Part shown: positions 1 to 5,950 of the stretch, piece by piece
Layout: each line of letters begins with the position of its first letter
Position numbering within the stretch: position 1 is the first letter of the stretch
Origin: an uncultured Bacteroidales bacterium
GTDB lineage: Bacteria > Bacteroidota > Bacteroidia > Bacteroidales > P3
Assembly: GCA_900319595.1 (NCBI GenBank)
Contig: ONOZ01000142.1
Span: forward strand, 1 to 6,268
Reading direction: 5' to 3'
Length of the DNA: 6,268 nucleotides
The notes under the pieces: model-generated
Seen by the model: the letters and a program-made list of their open reading frames with translations, nothing else
Told to the model about the DNA's origin: nothing
Databases searched by the model: none
Translations under genes and position numbers: made by a program

Positions 1-125
1 ACATCTTCACCATAATGCCCATAACCAATTGTGTAATACTTTTCGGTACTTATAGGCTTATACGCTGAGAGTCTCAATCCTTCAAAACTCTTTATTAGGT
101 TTATACCCTTATCACTTGTTTTCAT
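1..125 (-). CDS. Phage lysozyme/endolysin, GH24 family, 3' end cut by window edge
   Basis: Only the first 42 residues are visible, starting with ATG at 125. They show the N-terminal GH24 (T4-type lysozyme, muramidase) signature: NLIKSFEGLRLSAY, then YYTIGYGH and GEDV. Glu15 in FEG is the expected catalytic acid and Thr32 in YTIGYGH the usual active-site threonine. The family cleaves the MurNAc-GlcNAc bond of peptidoglycan to lyse the host. The usual E-x8-D-x5-T spacing is altered: Pro24 sits where Asp is common, and Glu to Thr is 17 residues instead of about 15, with KPISTEKYY between; I believe this is a known subtype. There is no signal peptide or SAR helix at the N-terminus, so it should be cytoplasmic and need a holin, which is not visible here. 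It is the last visible gene of the tail operon, 11 bases after the fibre gene. The C-terminal domain content is unknown. Confidence 0.88.
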   Translation of the reverse strand, partial: MKTSDKGINLIKSFEGLRLSAYKPISTEKYYTIGYGHYGED

Positions 126-133
126 ATCTTTTT

Positions 134-138
134 CTCCT
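134..138 (-). promoter_or_regulatory. Shine-Dalgarno-like site of the lysozyme gene
   Basis: AGGAG on the minus strand overlaps the TAG stop of the fibre gene and lies 8 bases before the lysozyme ATG. It is one of the clearest Shine-Dalgarno matches in the window, where most starts are preceded only by A-rich sequence. It supports the ATG at 125 as the true lysozyme start. Confidence 0.5.
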
Positions 139-1330
139 ATCTTGCAATTCCCGTTATTCTACATTCAATAGTATTTATTTCTATATCTTCGTTAGGTTCT
201 ATTCTTATCCCTTCAAACAAACCATCGCTACTTGTATATATAGAATATTCAATACCTACATTTCTTTTTTCTGCTGCCTTAATTTGATAAAACGCCACAC
301 TACCTATTACACGGAACGGGCTTATAATATCAATAGATTGATTTGCTTGTATTGCTGGCAAATTAACTATATCAACATCGTATTTATTACTATTACTATT
401 GCTACTTATTTGCTCTTCTTTTGGCAAAATTCCTCTAAACTTCCATTTACTACCATTAGCACCTGTACATTGCAGAATAATAGTTGTGCCTTGCGATAAA
501 ATAGGTAATCCCTCTAATCTCGCACCATCTGGTAATATATCTTGCCTACCTGTTACTATTCTTGCTGTACTATTGGCTATTGTAACTGCCTCTGGAACTT
601 GAACTATAAGATAATCATTCCACGTAGCATTGCATTCATAACCTGTTGCTCCTGTATTCCAACGTATATCCATTTGGCTGGACGAAGCATCTACTGTCAA
701 TGGTGTTTCATACCAGAAAGAACAATTTGGCAATCTTACCATTAAATCAATACCATTTATTGTACCTACTGATTTTAAATTGCGTGTCAAATATGCATTT
801 TTGTTACTAACATTTACATTTATGTCTTTATTTTCCAATGCCGTAACTTTTCTTTCCAACGCCATTCCTTTTGCACCATCATACGCTGTTCCTTGTGTCG
901 TGCCAAGAACTAAACTTTCGTTTTTCGTTACAAATTCTTTATCATTTTCCAATTCCGAAATCTTTTGTGGTATATATGCTAGTTTCTCCCATAGCCAGCC
1001 ATTCAATTCTTTGTCCCACATAAATAACGGCACTACACCACCTTTTACACTTATCTTATTTCCGTCGGGGTCTAAAAAATTCTCAAACGTTTGTTCTTCC
1101 CAATCAAACACACCTATATAAAACTCTTTATCATGCGTTACTTGTTCAGGCACGTCCAAAGCACTTACTATTCCTTTAAAACAATATTTTTCTTTGCTAC
1201 CACTCCCGCCTGCAATCAAATCTCTTATACTTTGTTGATTTGTTTTGGCAAGGTCAATCAAATCATTTATTTTCTGCCTTACGCTCAAACCTTGTTCGCC
1301 GTTTTCTATGTGTTCTATATTCGTTGCCAT
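137..1330 (-). CDS. Tail fibre / receptor-binding protein
   Basis: This 397-residue protein has the layout of a Bacteroidota phage tail fibre. Residues 10-25 (NGEQGLSVRQKINDLI) resemble the attachment segment common at the N-terminus of such fibres. A small beta-rich part follows (about 48-120, with FKGIVSALDVPEQ and a WLWEKL stretch). Next come heptad-like helices (ISELENDKEFV, about 124-135; ALERKVTALENK, about 157-168) flanking SLVLGTTQGTAYDGAKG (139-155), a linker type often seen in fibre necks. The rest, about 180-397, is beta-rich and has no family I recognise; it is the likely receptor-binding tip, interrupted by a low-complexity SSNSNSN run. The protein would trimerise and bind the host surface. 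ATG at 1330 follows A-rich sequence, 19 bases after the previous gene. Its place just before the lysozyme fits. The fibre role is inferred from position and architecture; the receptor cannot be predicted. Confidence 0.78.
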   Translation of the reverse strand: MATNIEHIENGEQGLSVRQKINDLIDLAKTNQQSIRDLIAGGSGSKEKYCFKGIVSALDVPEQVTHDKEFYIGVFDWEEQTFENFLDPDGNKISVKGGVVPLFMWDKELNGWLWEKLAYIPQKISELENDKEFVTKNESLVLGTTQGTAYDGAKGMALERKVTALENKDINVNVSNKNAYLTRNLKSVGTINGIDLMVRLPNCSFWYETPLTVDASSSQMDIRWNTGATGYECNATWNDYLIVQVPEAVTIANSTARIVTGRQDILPDGARLEGLPILSQGTTIILQCTGANGSKWKFRGILPKEEQISSNSNSNKYDVDIVNLPAIQANQSIDIISPFRVIGSVAFYQIKAAEKRNVGIEYSIYTSSDGLFEGIRIEPNEDIEINTIECRITGIAR

Positions 1331-1349
1331 ATTTTATTGTTTATGTTTA

Positions 1350-1634
1350 TTATTTATCTTTCCACCAATCCTCACTGACAAATCTACCCTCATCATTCCA
1401 TTTACCCATTTCCAATATCCACACCCAACCGCTTTCACCTTCCATTCCAGTATTTATCTCCCATATCAATTTTTCTTTGTAATTAGGTATTTTTATTGTC
1501 TGTTCTCTCAAAAAGGTATAATCCAATGGCAATACGTTTTTTTGTGCTATTTCTATTGCCATTTCTATTGTTCCGTAATACATCAGCGATACGTCCAATA
1601 GACTCATACCTCTTTTTACTAATATTTCTTGCAT
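1350..1634 (-). CDS. Small LysM-like phage tail/baseplate protein
   Basis: A 94-residue protein. Residues 6-50 fit a LysM-like fold: a V-x-x-G-x-S-L-x-D-x-S start, YYGTIEMAIEIAQKN, and an ending L-x-x-x-x-x-I-K-I-P. Small LysM-like proteins (tail protein X/gpX type, or the LysM part of gp53-type proteins) occur in contractile-tail baseplates, where they act as structural connectors rather than necessarily binding peptidoglycan. The C-terminal 40 residues are Trp-rich (GWVWILEMGKW, then EDWWKDK) and unfamiliar to me. The ATG at 1634 lies 4 bases after the upstream stop, with AAGG overlapping the end of the upstream gene as a possible ribosome site. It is co-transcribed with the fibre. The LysM call is a weak pattern match; an unrelated small assembly protein is possible. 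Confidence 0.6.
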   Translation of the reverse strand: MQEILVKRGMSLLDVSLMYYGTIEMAIEIAQKNVLPLDYTFLREQTIKIPNYKEKLIWEINTGMEGESGWVWILEMGKWNDEGRFVSEDWWKDK

Positions 1635-1638
1635 TTCT

Positions 1639-2196
1639 TTACCTTGCTTCCAATATTTCTATTCTTCTTTGCAAATTATACAATTCTAAATACGTTGCCA
1701 TTTTTTCAACTCTGTACATATCACTTAATAAAAATACACCTGCTCGTCTGTATAATTCCACATCTTTTTCTGTCAGTTTGTTTTGCAATCGCATTGTTTT
1801 TGATGAATATTCATAATGACAATTTATAGTTTCTTCTCCATTTCTATCTCTCACTGGCGAAGGTGCAGCAATATCCACTAATGTCTGCCACGTAATTACT
1901 TCCAATATATTATCTATACCAGCAGGTTCAGGTATATTAGATATCTGTTGAAAATCCATAATCTTCCCTCTAAAAAGCACTTTTCCTGCCGTTATATTGT
2001 ACGTTGCTTCTTGCGGAGGCTTATAATATCTTTCCGCTATCATTCCACTCAATATTATAGGTATATCCTCTTGCCAACCATACATTGTACGAAGCATTGC
2101 TTCCACGCCTGCAACTATTTCGCTGTCTGCCTGACTCAAAAAACTAAAATCCACAGGCTGTACCTGTCTTTCTTGACTGTCTCTTATTTCTTTCAT
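1639..2196 (-). CDS. Conserved phage baseplate/fibre-adjacent protein, function unknown
   Basis: A 185-residue protein, no named family recognised. The segment around 45-82 (IPIILSGM, then YNITAGKVLFRGKIMDF) resembles proteins found directly before fibre genes in Bacteroidota prophages, in which a 'PIILxG...I..G.v.y.G.i' pattern recurs. This is from memory and not checked. The N-terminus (DFSFLSQADSEIVAGVEAMLRTMYG) is helical. The last 25 residues (MATYLELYNLQRRIEILEAR) look like a short coiled coil that could help oligomerise or join the fibre. There is no signal peptide or membrane helix. It follows the previous tail gene after 30 bases of AT-rich sequence, the largest gap in the downstream block, and ends 4 bases before the LysM-like gene. 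A fibre adaptor or baseplate periphery role is inferred from position. Confidence 0.65.
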   Translation of the reverse strand: MKEIRDSQERQVQPVDFSFLSQADSEIVAGVEAMLRTMYGWQEDIPIILSGMIAERYYKPPQEATYNITAGKVLFRGKIMDFQQISNIPEPAGIDNILEVITWQTLVDIAAPSPVRDRNGEETINCHYEYSSKTMRLQNKLTEKDVELYRRAGVFLLSDMYRVEKMATYLELYNLQRRIEILEAR

Positions 2197-2226
2197 ATCT
2201 TATTATTATTTTTATTATTTTCTTCA

Positions 2227-2667
2227 CTATTTATCTCTTACCTCAAAATACACTCCACAAAAAACATATCTTTCCACAAAATCCCTAACTTTATCTTTAT
2301 CCACCCCCTCTGGTACTAATACTATAAAATCTCTTTGCAAAACAATATCATTGTCTGGCTTTACCATCATGGGCAAAAAAGTATTTTCATCCAAATTATC
2401 AGGTCTAACAAAACTTATTTCGTCCAAATTCGTATCATCAATTATTTCTATTTGCTTTGAAAATTTTTCTCTTAATAATTCCAATAAACTTTTCACTTGC
2501 GAGTTATATTTCAAATCTTGCAATAGGGCGTGTATCGCTTGTTTTTCCTCATCATATTTTCTGCGAGTATAATATGTCAATGCCCATATGATAGCAAATA
2601 ACAACCTGCTATTTCTTAACCTTATTGGCAACATCAACTTTATATACCTTTTCCAATTTACTTGCAT
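2227..2667 (-). CDS. Phage tail protein in the gpI position, downstream of baseplate J
   Basis: A 146-residue protein that follows baseplate J after 4 bases. In P2-like phages this slot holds gpI, the tail formation protein linking baseplate and fibre. The N-terminus (residues 11-20, LMLPIRLRNS) resembles the L-L-P-x-x-L-R opening of proteins found at this place in Bacteroidota prophages. A helical stretch (20-70, including LKYNSQVKSLLELLREKF) and a short C-terminal domain with DFIVLVPEGVD (113-123) follow. The patch at 20-34 (RLLFAIIWALTYYTR) is hydrophobic but is probably a buried helix rather than a membrane segment. A TAGGAATATG context overlapping the upstream stop gives a possible ribosome site. 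The gpI analogy rests on position and faint resemblance; only the membership of the tail operon is firm. Confidence 0.62.
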   Translation of the reverse strand: MQVNWKRYIKLMLPIRLRNSRLLFAIIWALTYYTRRKYDEEKQAIHALLQDLKYNSQVKSLLELLREKFSKQIEIIDDTNLDEISFVRPDNLDENTFLPMMVKPDNDIVLQRDFIVLVPEGVDKDKVRDFVERYVFCGVYFEVRDK

Positions 2668-2671
2668 ATTC

Positions 2672-3484
2672 CTAACTTCTAACTAAATTCACCAAGCATT
2701 CTTTCATTGTATAATACCCCGAGCGTGCTTGTAATATTCTTTGCATTGTCCCTTTTTTAGCGTTGTCGTTGTATGTTATATTTTCTATTTCCACATCACT
2801 TACTCCGCTAACTTCCTGCACAGCATCTATTATCTTATTTTTCACTACCTCGCCGCCGAATATAATACCATTTAAATACTCTTTAATTGCCGTTTTAACG
2901 CTATTTTCTATTGCTGTTTTTTCTCTTTGTCTATCATAATATACATTTATCTTTATTTCCAACTCACAAGCCGCACCACTCTGCCCAATTGTCTTTATTC
3001 CTAATGGTTTTATTTCGTCTAAATACGCCTGAAATTCTATTTTTTCCTCACTACTCAACGCCACCAATTCTTCGCCTTGTTTTTTTGCTACTTTTATATA
3101 GATATTTCTACCCTCATTAACTATTGCTGCATATTTTATTATCTTTTTTTCTTCGTCTTGTGTTTTGTATCCTAACACTCCGTTTTCATCTACTTCTATA
3201 CTATCGCCTTTTTGCCAATTCAATGCTTGTTTATGCCACCATTGTTTTGTACCATAACGTGTTGCCAGTGCTGTTTTTTCCACATCGTTTAACCACATAT
3301 CATGTACTTTTTCACGTATATATACAACACTTGCCACCACATAAAACAACAAACTTTCTATGCTTACTTTTTTGAAAAAATCCTCAAATAAAGTATTTGC
3401 TTGTATGCCATATATTCTTTGCACACTCTCATCTGCCATAAAGCAGTCCGTCATCTGCTTTTTTATATCTTTTATCGTGTCCAT
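2672..3484 (-). CDS. Baseplate J-like protein (gp47/gpJ family)
   Basis: A 270-residue protein with the architecture of Bacteroidota baseplate-J-like proteins, the wedge component that forms the outer baseplate ring of contractile tails. An N-terminal helical part (1-80) ends in QWWHKQALNW (81-90), a block typical of the Bacteroidota version. A beta-rich middle contains AAIVNEGRNIYIKV (119-132). KPLGIK (149-154) and a beta strand INVYYD (169-174) follow, then the characteristic C-terminal region with IIDAVQEVSGVSDVEI (208-223) and RSGYY near the end (254-258). The length is slightly short compared with gp47 of Mu-like phages but fits this lineage. The ATG at 3484 overlaps the end of the spanin gene by 13 bases and follows GAAAAAAAATTAGATT. 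A gp25-like partner normally sits just upstream; here that place is taken by lysis-type genes. Confidence 0.82.
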   Translation of the reverse strand: MDTIKDIKKQMTDCFMADESVQRIYGIQANTLFEDFFKKVSIESLLFYVVASVVYIREKVHDMWLNDVEKTALATRYGTKQWWHKQALNWQKGDSIEVDENGVLGYKTQDEEKKIIKYAAIVNEGRNIYIKVAKKQGEELVALSSEEKIEFQAYLDEIKPLGIKTIGQSGAACELEIKINVYYDRQREKTAIENSVKTAIKEYLNGIIFGGEVVKNKIIDAVQEVSGVSDVEIENITYNDNAKKGTMQRILQARSGYYTMKECLVNLVRS

Positions 3485-3909
3485 AATCTAATTTTTTTTC
3501 TTACCATTTTCCCACCTACTACTATCAATAGTATAAACATTATCACATCAAAGGCTGTTAATATTTTTTCATAGATACTCGTTTTTTTCTCTTTCTCTAC
3601 TATCTCTATTTCCTTATCTTTTCTTGTATCTGCTTTGGTTATGGTATCTCTTATTATTCTGTCGTTATATACTATTTTTTCTACAAACACACTATCTCCC
3701 CTTTGATACACTTTTATTGTATCTCTAACCTTTATTGTGTCAATCCTCCCTAAATATTCCTGCCTGATAGTTTGAGTTTGTGTTTGTTTCGTTTGTGTCG
3801 TTTTCTGTGTTTTGCAACTCCCTAACAACAGGACAGCTATCAACCCACTGACAACCGTTAGCCTTATTGACTGCACGTCTAAACCTCGCAATTTCTCTTT
3901 TAAGTCCAT
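3472..3909 (-). CDS. Lipoprotein with C-terminal membrane helix, candidate unimolecular spanin
   Basis: This 145-residue protein has a signal sequence with hydrophobic core 17-28 and lipobox L29-G30-S31-C32. A polar Thr/Gln linker (33-50) is followed by a periplasmic segment of charged, beta-prone repeats (DTIKV, RDTIKVYQRGDSVFVEKIV, RDTIT; about 57-91), a Lys/Glu-rich stretch (96-109), a membrane helix at about 117-133 and a basic tail (KMVRKKIR). A lipidated Cys at the outer membrane plus a C-terminal inner-membrane helix with cytoplasmic basic end is the topology of u-spanins such as phage T1 gp11, which join inner and outer membranes in the last step of lysis. The first 56 codons lie inside the 3' end of the gene 4120-3740 in another frame, and the last 13 bases overlap baseplate J. 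Later in-frame starts (TTG, GTG) exist, but the ATG gives the natural signal-peptide length. The spanin role is inferred from topology. Confidence 0.7.
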   Translation of the reverse strand: MDLKEKLRGLDVQSIRLTVVSGLIAVLLLGSCKTQKTTQTKQTQTQTIRQEYLGRIDTIKVRDTIKVYQRGDSVFVEKIVYNDRIIRDTITKADTRKDKEIEIVEKEKKTSIYEKILTAFDVIMFILLIVVGGKMVRKKIRLWTR

Positions 3910-4120
3910 TGATATCTTTTCTTAATGTTACCATTTCTTCTTTCATCGGTTCTACGATATTCTTTGAATACTCATCTACATAGTTTTTCCCTAACTCCAT
4001 TTCTGCTTTCAATGCTTCTGCTGTTGCTTTTTTTCTATTACTTCTTAGCAACGCCACATTGTACAGCCAACCGCCTCCCAATATCACTTCAAACAATATT
4101 CGTAAAACCTCTATATTCAT
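3740..4120 (-). CDS. Small membrane-anchored coiled-coil protein, possible lysis or tail accessory protein
   Basis: A 126-residue protein with one likely N-terminal membrane segment (about 5-25, including VILGGGWLYNVALL). A basic patch (RSNRKK, 26-31) and a long charged helix with coiled-coil character (32-85, MELGKNYVDEYSKNIVEP..., LRKDINGLKREIARFRRAV) follow, then a short Cys pair region (GCQWVDSCPVVRELQ) and an Asn/Thr-rich tail. The GGWLYN and CPVxxELQ motifs recur, as I recall, in small uncharacterised Bacteroidota prophage proteins near lysis genes. The layout resembles an Rz-type i-spanin, and the overlap with a downstream lipoprotein gene recalls Rz/Rz1. However, the basic residues directly after the membrane segment favour a cytoplasmic coiled coil, which argues against an i-spanin. 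The segment also contains Glu11. The start lies 4 bases (AAAA) after the hub stop. No function is firmly assigned. Confidence 0.62.
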   Translation of the reverse strand: MNIEVLRILFEVILGGGWLYNVALLRSNRKKATAEALKAEMELGKNYVDEYSKNIVEPMKEEMVTLRKDINGLKREIARFRRAVNKANGCQWVDSCPVVRELQNTENDTNETNTNSNYQAGIFRED

Positions 4121-4124
4121 TTTT

Positions 4125-5150
4125 CTATATTTTATAACTTAACTTACATTCTCTTCTAAATCCTCCGCTTACGCTATACTTCACTTTTACACTTTCTACC
4201 AAATATTCTCCCTCTCTTTGCTCGTTATCCACATCTATTATCTTTATCGTATCTGCTGCCATAACTTTCGGTATTCCAAATCCCGTTATCTTTCCTTCAT
4301 AGCCATCAAAAGAATGTTTTTTTAACTCTATTTCTGCTCTTGCTTTCAAATCCTTTTCGTCTTTTACTTCTCCACTCAAATGCAATGTCCTTTTTGTTGC
4401 ATCATTGTCTTTACTACCTATTGTTGTTTTTATCTGTTTGCCGTTTTTTCCTTTTGCTATCGCTGTTACTTGCAGTTTCAAATCCTCTTTTTTTACAAAA
4501 TTCAAATCGTTTTTGACCACATTTGGCGACAGTTCTCTTCTCTTTAGTTTTTCTTTTCCATCATCTTTCTTTGTGCCAAAAACGTATGTATGCTTCTCAA
4601 ATCCTTTGTGGTCGTATGCCCAAAAACATTTTATTGTTTTATTGTCCTGCTCTATTTTTACTGCAAATCCATATGTTTCTTTCAATCCACGTATTACCTC
4701 GTATGGTGTAGCGTTTTTTATTATAAATCCGCTCGGCAAATTCACCTGTGCTGACTCTACTTCCCAGCCTTTAAAAACATATCTTAATATTTCTTCTAGC
4801 GTACAACTTTTCCAACTCTTATTTATAGGCTCTTGTCTTTTGAATACAAAACTTGCATCTTCACACTCTATTACTAATGGTGTTGCAACTCCTATCTTAC
4901 TTACATATCCTTTAAACTCTTCTGCTATTTCGTTCCCATAGCCTAACCGTATTACTACCTTATCGCCTGTATGCAACACCTCTGTTACTTTCTTTCCTTC
5001 TTTGTCCTTAAAGTTTAACGGCATAACAATTTTTGCTTTTTGTGTCAATTCCTTAACACTTGTATCTATCTCCACAGAGTTTATTCCACTGTTTTCTCCG
5101 TAAAACTTTATTTTTCCAATTTCTATCTCACTTTTAGGTATCAAATACAT
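4125..5150 (-). CDS. Tail hub / late control D-like protein
   Basis: A 341-residue protein of the late-control-D/gp27-like hub type, the ring at the tail tip that carries the spike and closes the tail tube. Supporting segments are GDKVVIRLGYG (62-72), FKGYVSKI (79-86) and TPLVIECEDA (90-99), which together match the first beta-barrel domain of Bacteroidota hub proteins. The helix ATPYEVIRGLKETYG (127-141) and a WAYDHKGFEKH strand region come next, and the C-terminal beta domain has the usual 'kakAe.el...s.dGyeG...gfG.P' stretch (about 270-300). The ATG at 5150 is fixed by an in-frame TAA two codons upstream. The region before it is taken up by an opposite-strand gene, so the leader is unusual: CCTAAGCG lies directly before the start with no A-rich site. 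The downstream gene starts 4 bases later. No enzymatic domain is visible. Confidence 0.85.
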   Translation of the reverse strand: MYLIPKSEIEIGKIKFYGENSGINSVEIDTSVKELTQKAKIVMPLNFKDKEGKKVTEVLHTGDKVVIRLGYGNEIAEEFKGYVSKIGVATPLVIECEDASFVFKRQEPINKSWKSCTLEEILRYVFKGWEVESAQVNLPSGFIIKNATPYEVIRGLKETYGFAVKIEQDNKTIKCFWAYDHKGFEKHTYVFGTKKDDGKEKLKRRELSPNVVKNDLNFVKKEDLKLQVTAIAKGKNGKQIKTTIGSKDNDATKRTLHLSGEVKDEKDLKARAEIELKKHSFDGYEGKITGFGIPKVMAADTIKIIDVDNEQREGEYLVESVKVKYSVSGGFRRECKLSYKI

Positions 5151-5163
5151 CGCTTAGGCACGT

Positions 5164-5185
5164 TTTTTGTTATATTTTTGTTATA
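5164..5185. repeat. Exact 11-bp tandem direct repeat
   Basis: The unit TTTTTGTTATA occurs twice in direct succession, at 5164-5174 and 5175-5185. One unit equals about one helical turn. It lies in the 68-base gap between the divergently read hub and secreted-repeat genes, about 34-55 bases upstream of the plus-strand ATG. It could be an operator, or simply AT-rich slippage. Confidence 0.6.
5173..5180 (+). promoter_or_regulatory. Possible Bacteroidota -7 promoter box for the plus-strand gene
   Basis: TATTTTTG matches the Bacteroidota -7 consensus TAnnTTTG and ends 38 bases before the ATG at 5219, giving a short leader of about 30 bases. No TTTG -33 element is present at the usual 19-21-base spacing, where the hub gene start lies instead. 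The match may therefore be chance in AT-rich DNA. No equivalent box facing the hub gene is visible. Confidence 0.28.
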
Positions 5186-5218
5186 TTTTTTTTAATAACC
5201 TTTTAAACAGTTTTTATT

Positions 5219-5593
5219 ATGCGTTACTTTATTGTTTTATCCGTTTTTATATTAGTTTCGTTATTCACTTTCGCTGATAATGATGGTGTGGTTTTAGATA
5301 ATAATCCCGTTGTTGTCTTTTCTGACGACAACTGCCCTTTGAAAGGCAAAGTTCAAATAGTAAATAATTTTGCAGACCTTAAAGTTGAGATTGTTGATAG
5401 TTTTGAGGACGTAGTCATTGAAATTGTCAGTACTTCTTGGGAAGATGATTATTGCGGTCAAATAGAATTAGTTGATAATTTTGCAGACATCAAAATTGAA
5501 GTAGTCAAAAACTTTGCAGACGTCAAAATTAGATTCCGAAATAAACAAGACAAAGACCGTTTTATGCAAGCACTTGAAAAATCAAAACGCTAA
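5219..5593 (+). CDS. Secreted short-repeat protein, candidate phage cargo (moron) gene
   Basis: This 124-residue protein is the only plus-strand gene here. A signal peptide (1-19, hydrophobic core FIVLSVFILVSLF, T-F-A before the likely cleavage site) precedes a mature part built from tandem beta-prone units of the form K-[IV]-x-[IV]-V-x-N-F-A-D. The aromatic anchor repeats at F51, F62, W74, F88 and F99, a spacing of 11, 12, 14 and 11. Two cysteines (C39, C79) could form a disulphide. The C-terminus (RNKQDKDRFMQALEKSKR) is helical and charged. The repeats recall small Bacteroidota proteins made of VVDSxxxAD or VxSFPDxKV units (DUF6150-like, from memory), of unknown function, probably a small beta-solenoid or sheet. 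Its opposite orientation, own upstream AT-rich region and secretion signal fit a cargo gene expressed by a lysogen. It has no lipobox. Its TAA overlaps the TAG of the convergent DUF6046-like gene. Confidence 0.75.
   Translation: MRYFIVLSVFILVSLFTFADNDGVVLDNNPVVVFSDDNCPLKGKVQIVNNFADLKVEIVDSFEDVVIEIVSTSWEDDYCGQIELVDNFADIKIEVVKNFADVKIRFRNKQDKDRFMQALEKSKR
5368..5521 (+). repeat. In-gene direct repeats encoding the N-F-A-D unit
   Basis: TTTTGCAGAC occurs at 5368-5377 and 5479-5488, and CTTTGCAGAC at 5512-5521. The offsets of 111 and 33 bases are multiples of three and match 37 and 11 residues between F51, F88 and F99. The near identity at DNA level suggests fairly recent unit duplication within the secreted-repeat gene. 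Confidence 0.6.
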
Positions 5594-5937
5594 ATAAAGA
5601 ACTCCAATGGTTTTATACTGTGAGCCTTTATCTTAAACTGCATTGTATCATTAAATCCTTGTACAATCTCTAATTTTTCAAGACTTTCAAAGTAAATACT
5701 TTGTATTCTCAAATCCTCGCATATCTGATTATCCATTACTTCCAAAATATCATTTATTTCAAATAACGCTCTTAGTTGTTGGACTTTATCTGATGGGTAA
5801 CTATGTGCGTCCAAATCTATTAGTATTCCCTCAATAGTTATATCCCAACTTTTACACCCAAAACTTTCTATTACCTCGCTATCACTCCCATCCACCACAG
5901 TCTTTACTATATTCTTTGAACGTGTAAAACTCAGCAT
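5590..5937 (-). CDS. DUF6046-like phage tail protein, apparently missing its N-terminal part
   Basis: A 115-residue protein resembling the C-terminal domain of DUF6046 tail proteins of Bacteroidota phages, which sit near the tape measure and hub genes. Matching parts are SKNIVKTVVDGSDSEVIESF (7-26), WDITIEGILID (31-41) and YPSDKVQQLRALFE (47-60), followed by a beta-rich end. Family members I recall are about 200 residues or more with roughly 80-100 residues before the SKNIVKT block, and that part is absent. Reading back in frame from the ATG gives CPM, consistent with the family's 'LPxxxxxxS' strand, but a TAA at 5971-5973 stops the frame and a terminator-like hairpin lies directly upstream. 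The start is preceded by pyrimidine-rich TTTTATCTCCTTGTCCG, unlike the A-rich leaders of most neighbours, so translation may be poor. It may be a remnant. The stop is shared with the convergent plus-strand gene. Confidence 0.62.
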   Translation of the reverse strand: MLSFTRSKNIVKTVVDGSDSEVIESFGCKSWDITIEGILIDLDAHSYPSDKVQQLRALFEINDILEVMDNQICEDLRIQSIYFESLEKLEIVQGFNDTMQFKIKAHSIKPLEFFI

Positions 5938-5950
5938 CGGACAAGGAGAT

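Noticed and set aside
116..1601. Several plus-strand open frames opposite the fibre and LysM-like genes
   Set aside because: They overlap each other in different frames, are rich in Cys, Tyr, Phe and Ile, and lie antisense to genes with recognisable protein motifs.
2197..2226. AT-rich TTATTATT run between two tail genes as a promoter
   Set aside because: No TAnnTTTG box or TTTG element in the right orientation is visible; it is best seen as an A-rich ribosome-binding leader on the minus strand.
2227..2667. Hydrophobic segment RLLFAIIWALTYY as a holin membrane helix
   Set aside because: There is only one short hydrophobic stretch, no second helix, and the rest of the protein and its position after baseplate J fit a tail protein better.
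4405..4941. Long open frame on the plus strand (178 codons) opposite the hub gene
   Set aside because: It is the complement of a well-supported hub gene. Its product is a Phe/Ser/Leu-rich string with no family features, as expected from the pyrimidine-rich antisense strand.
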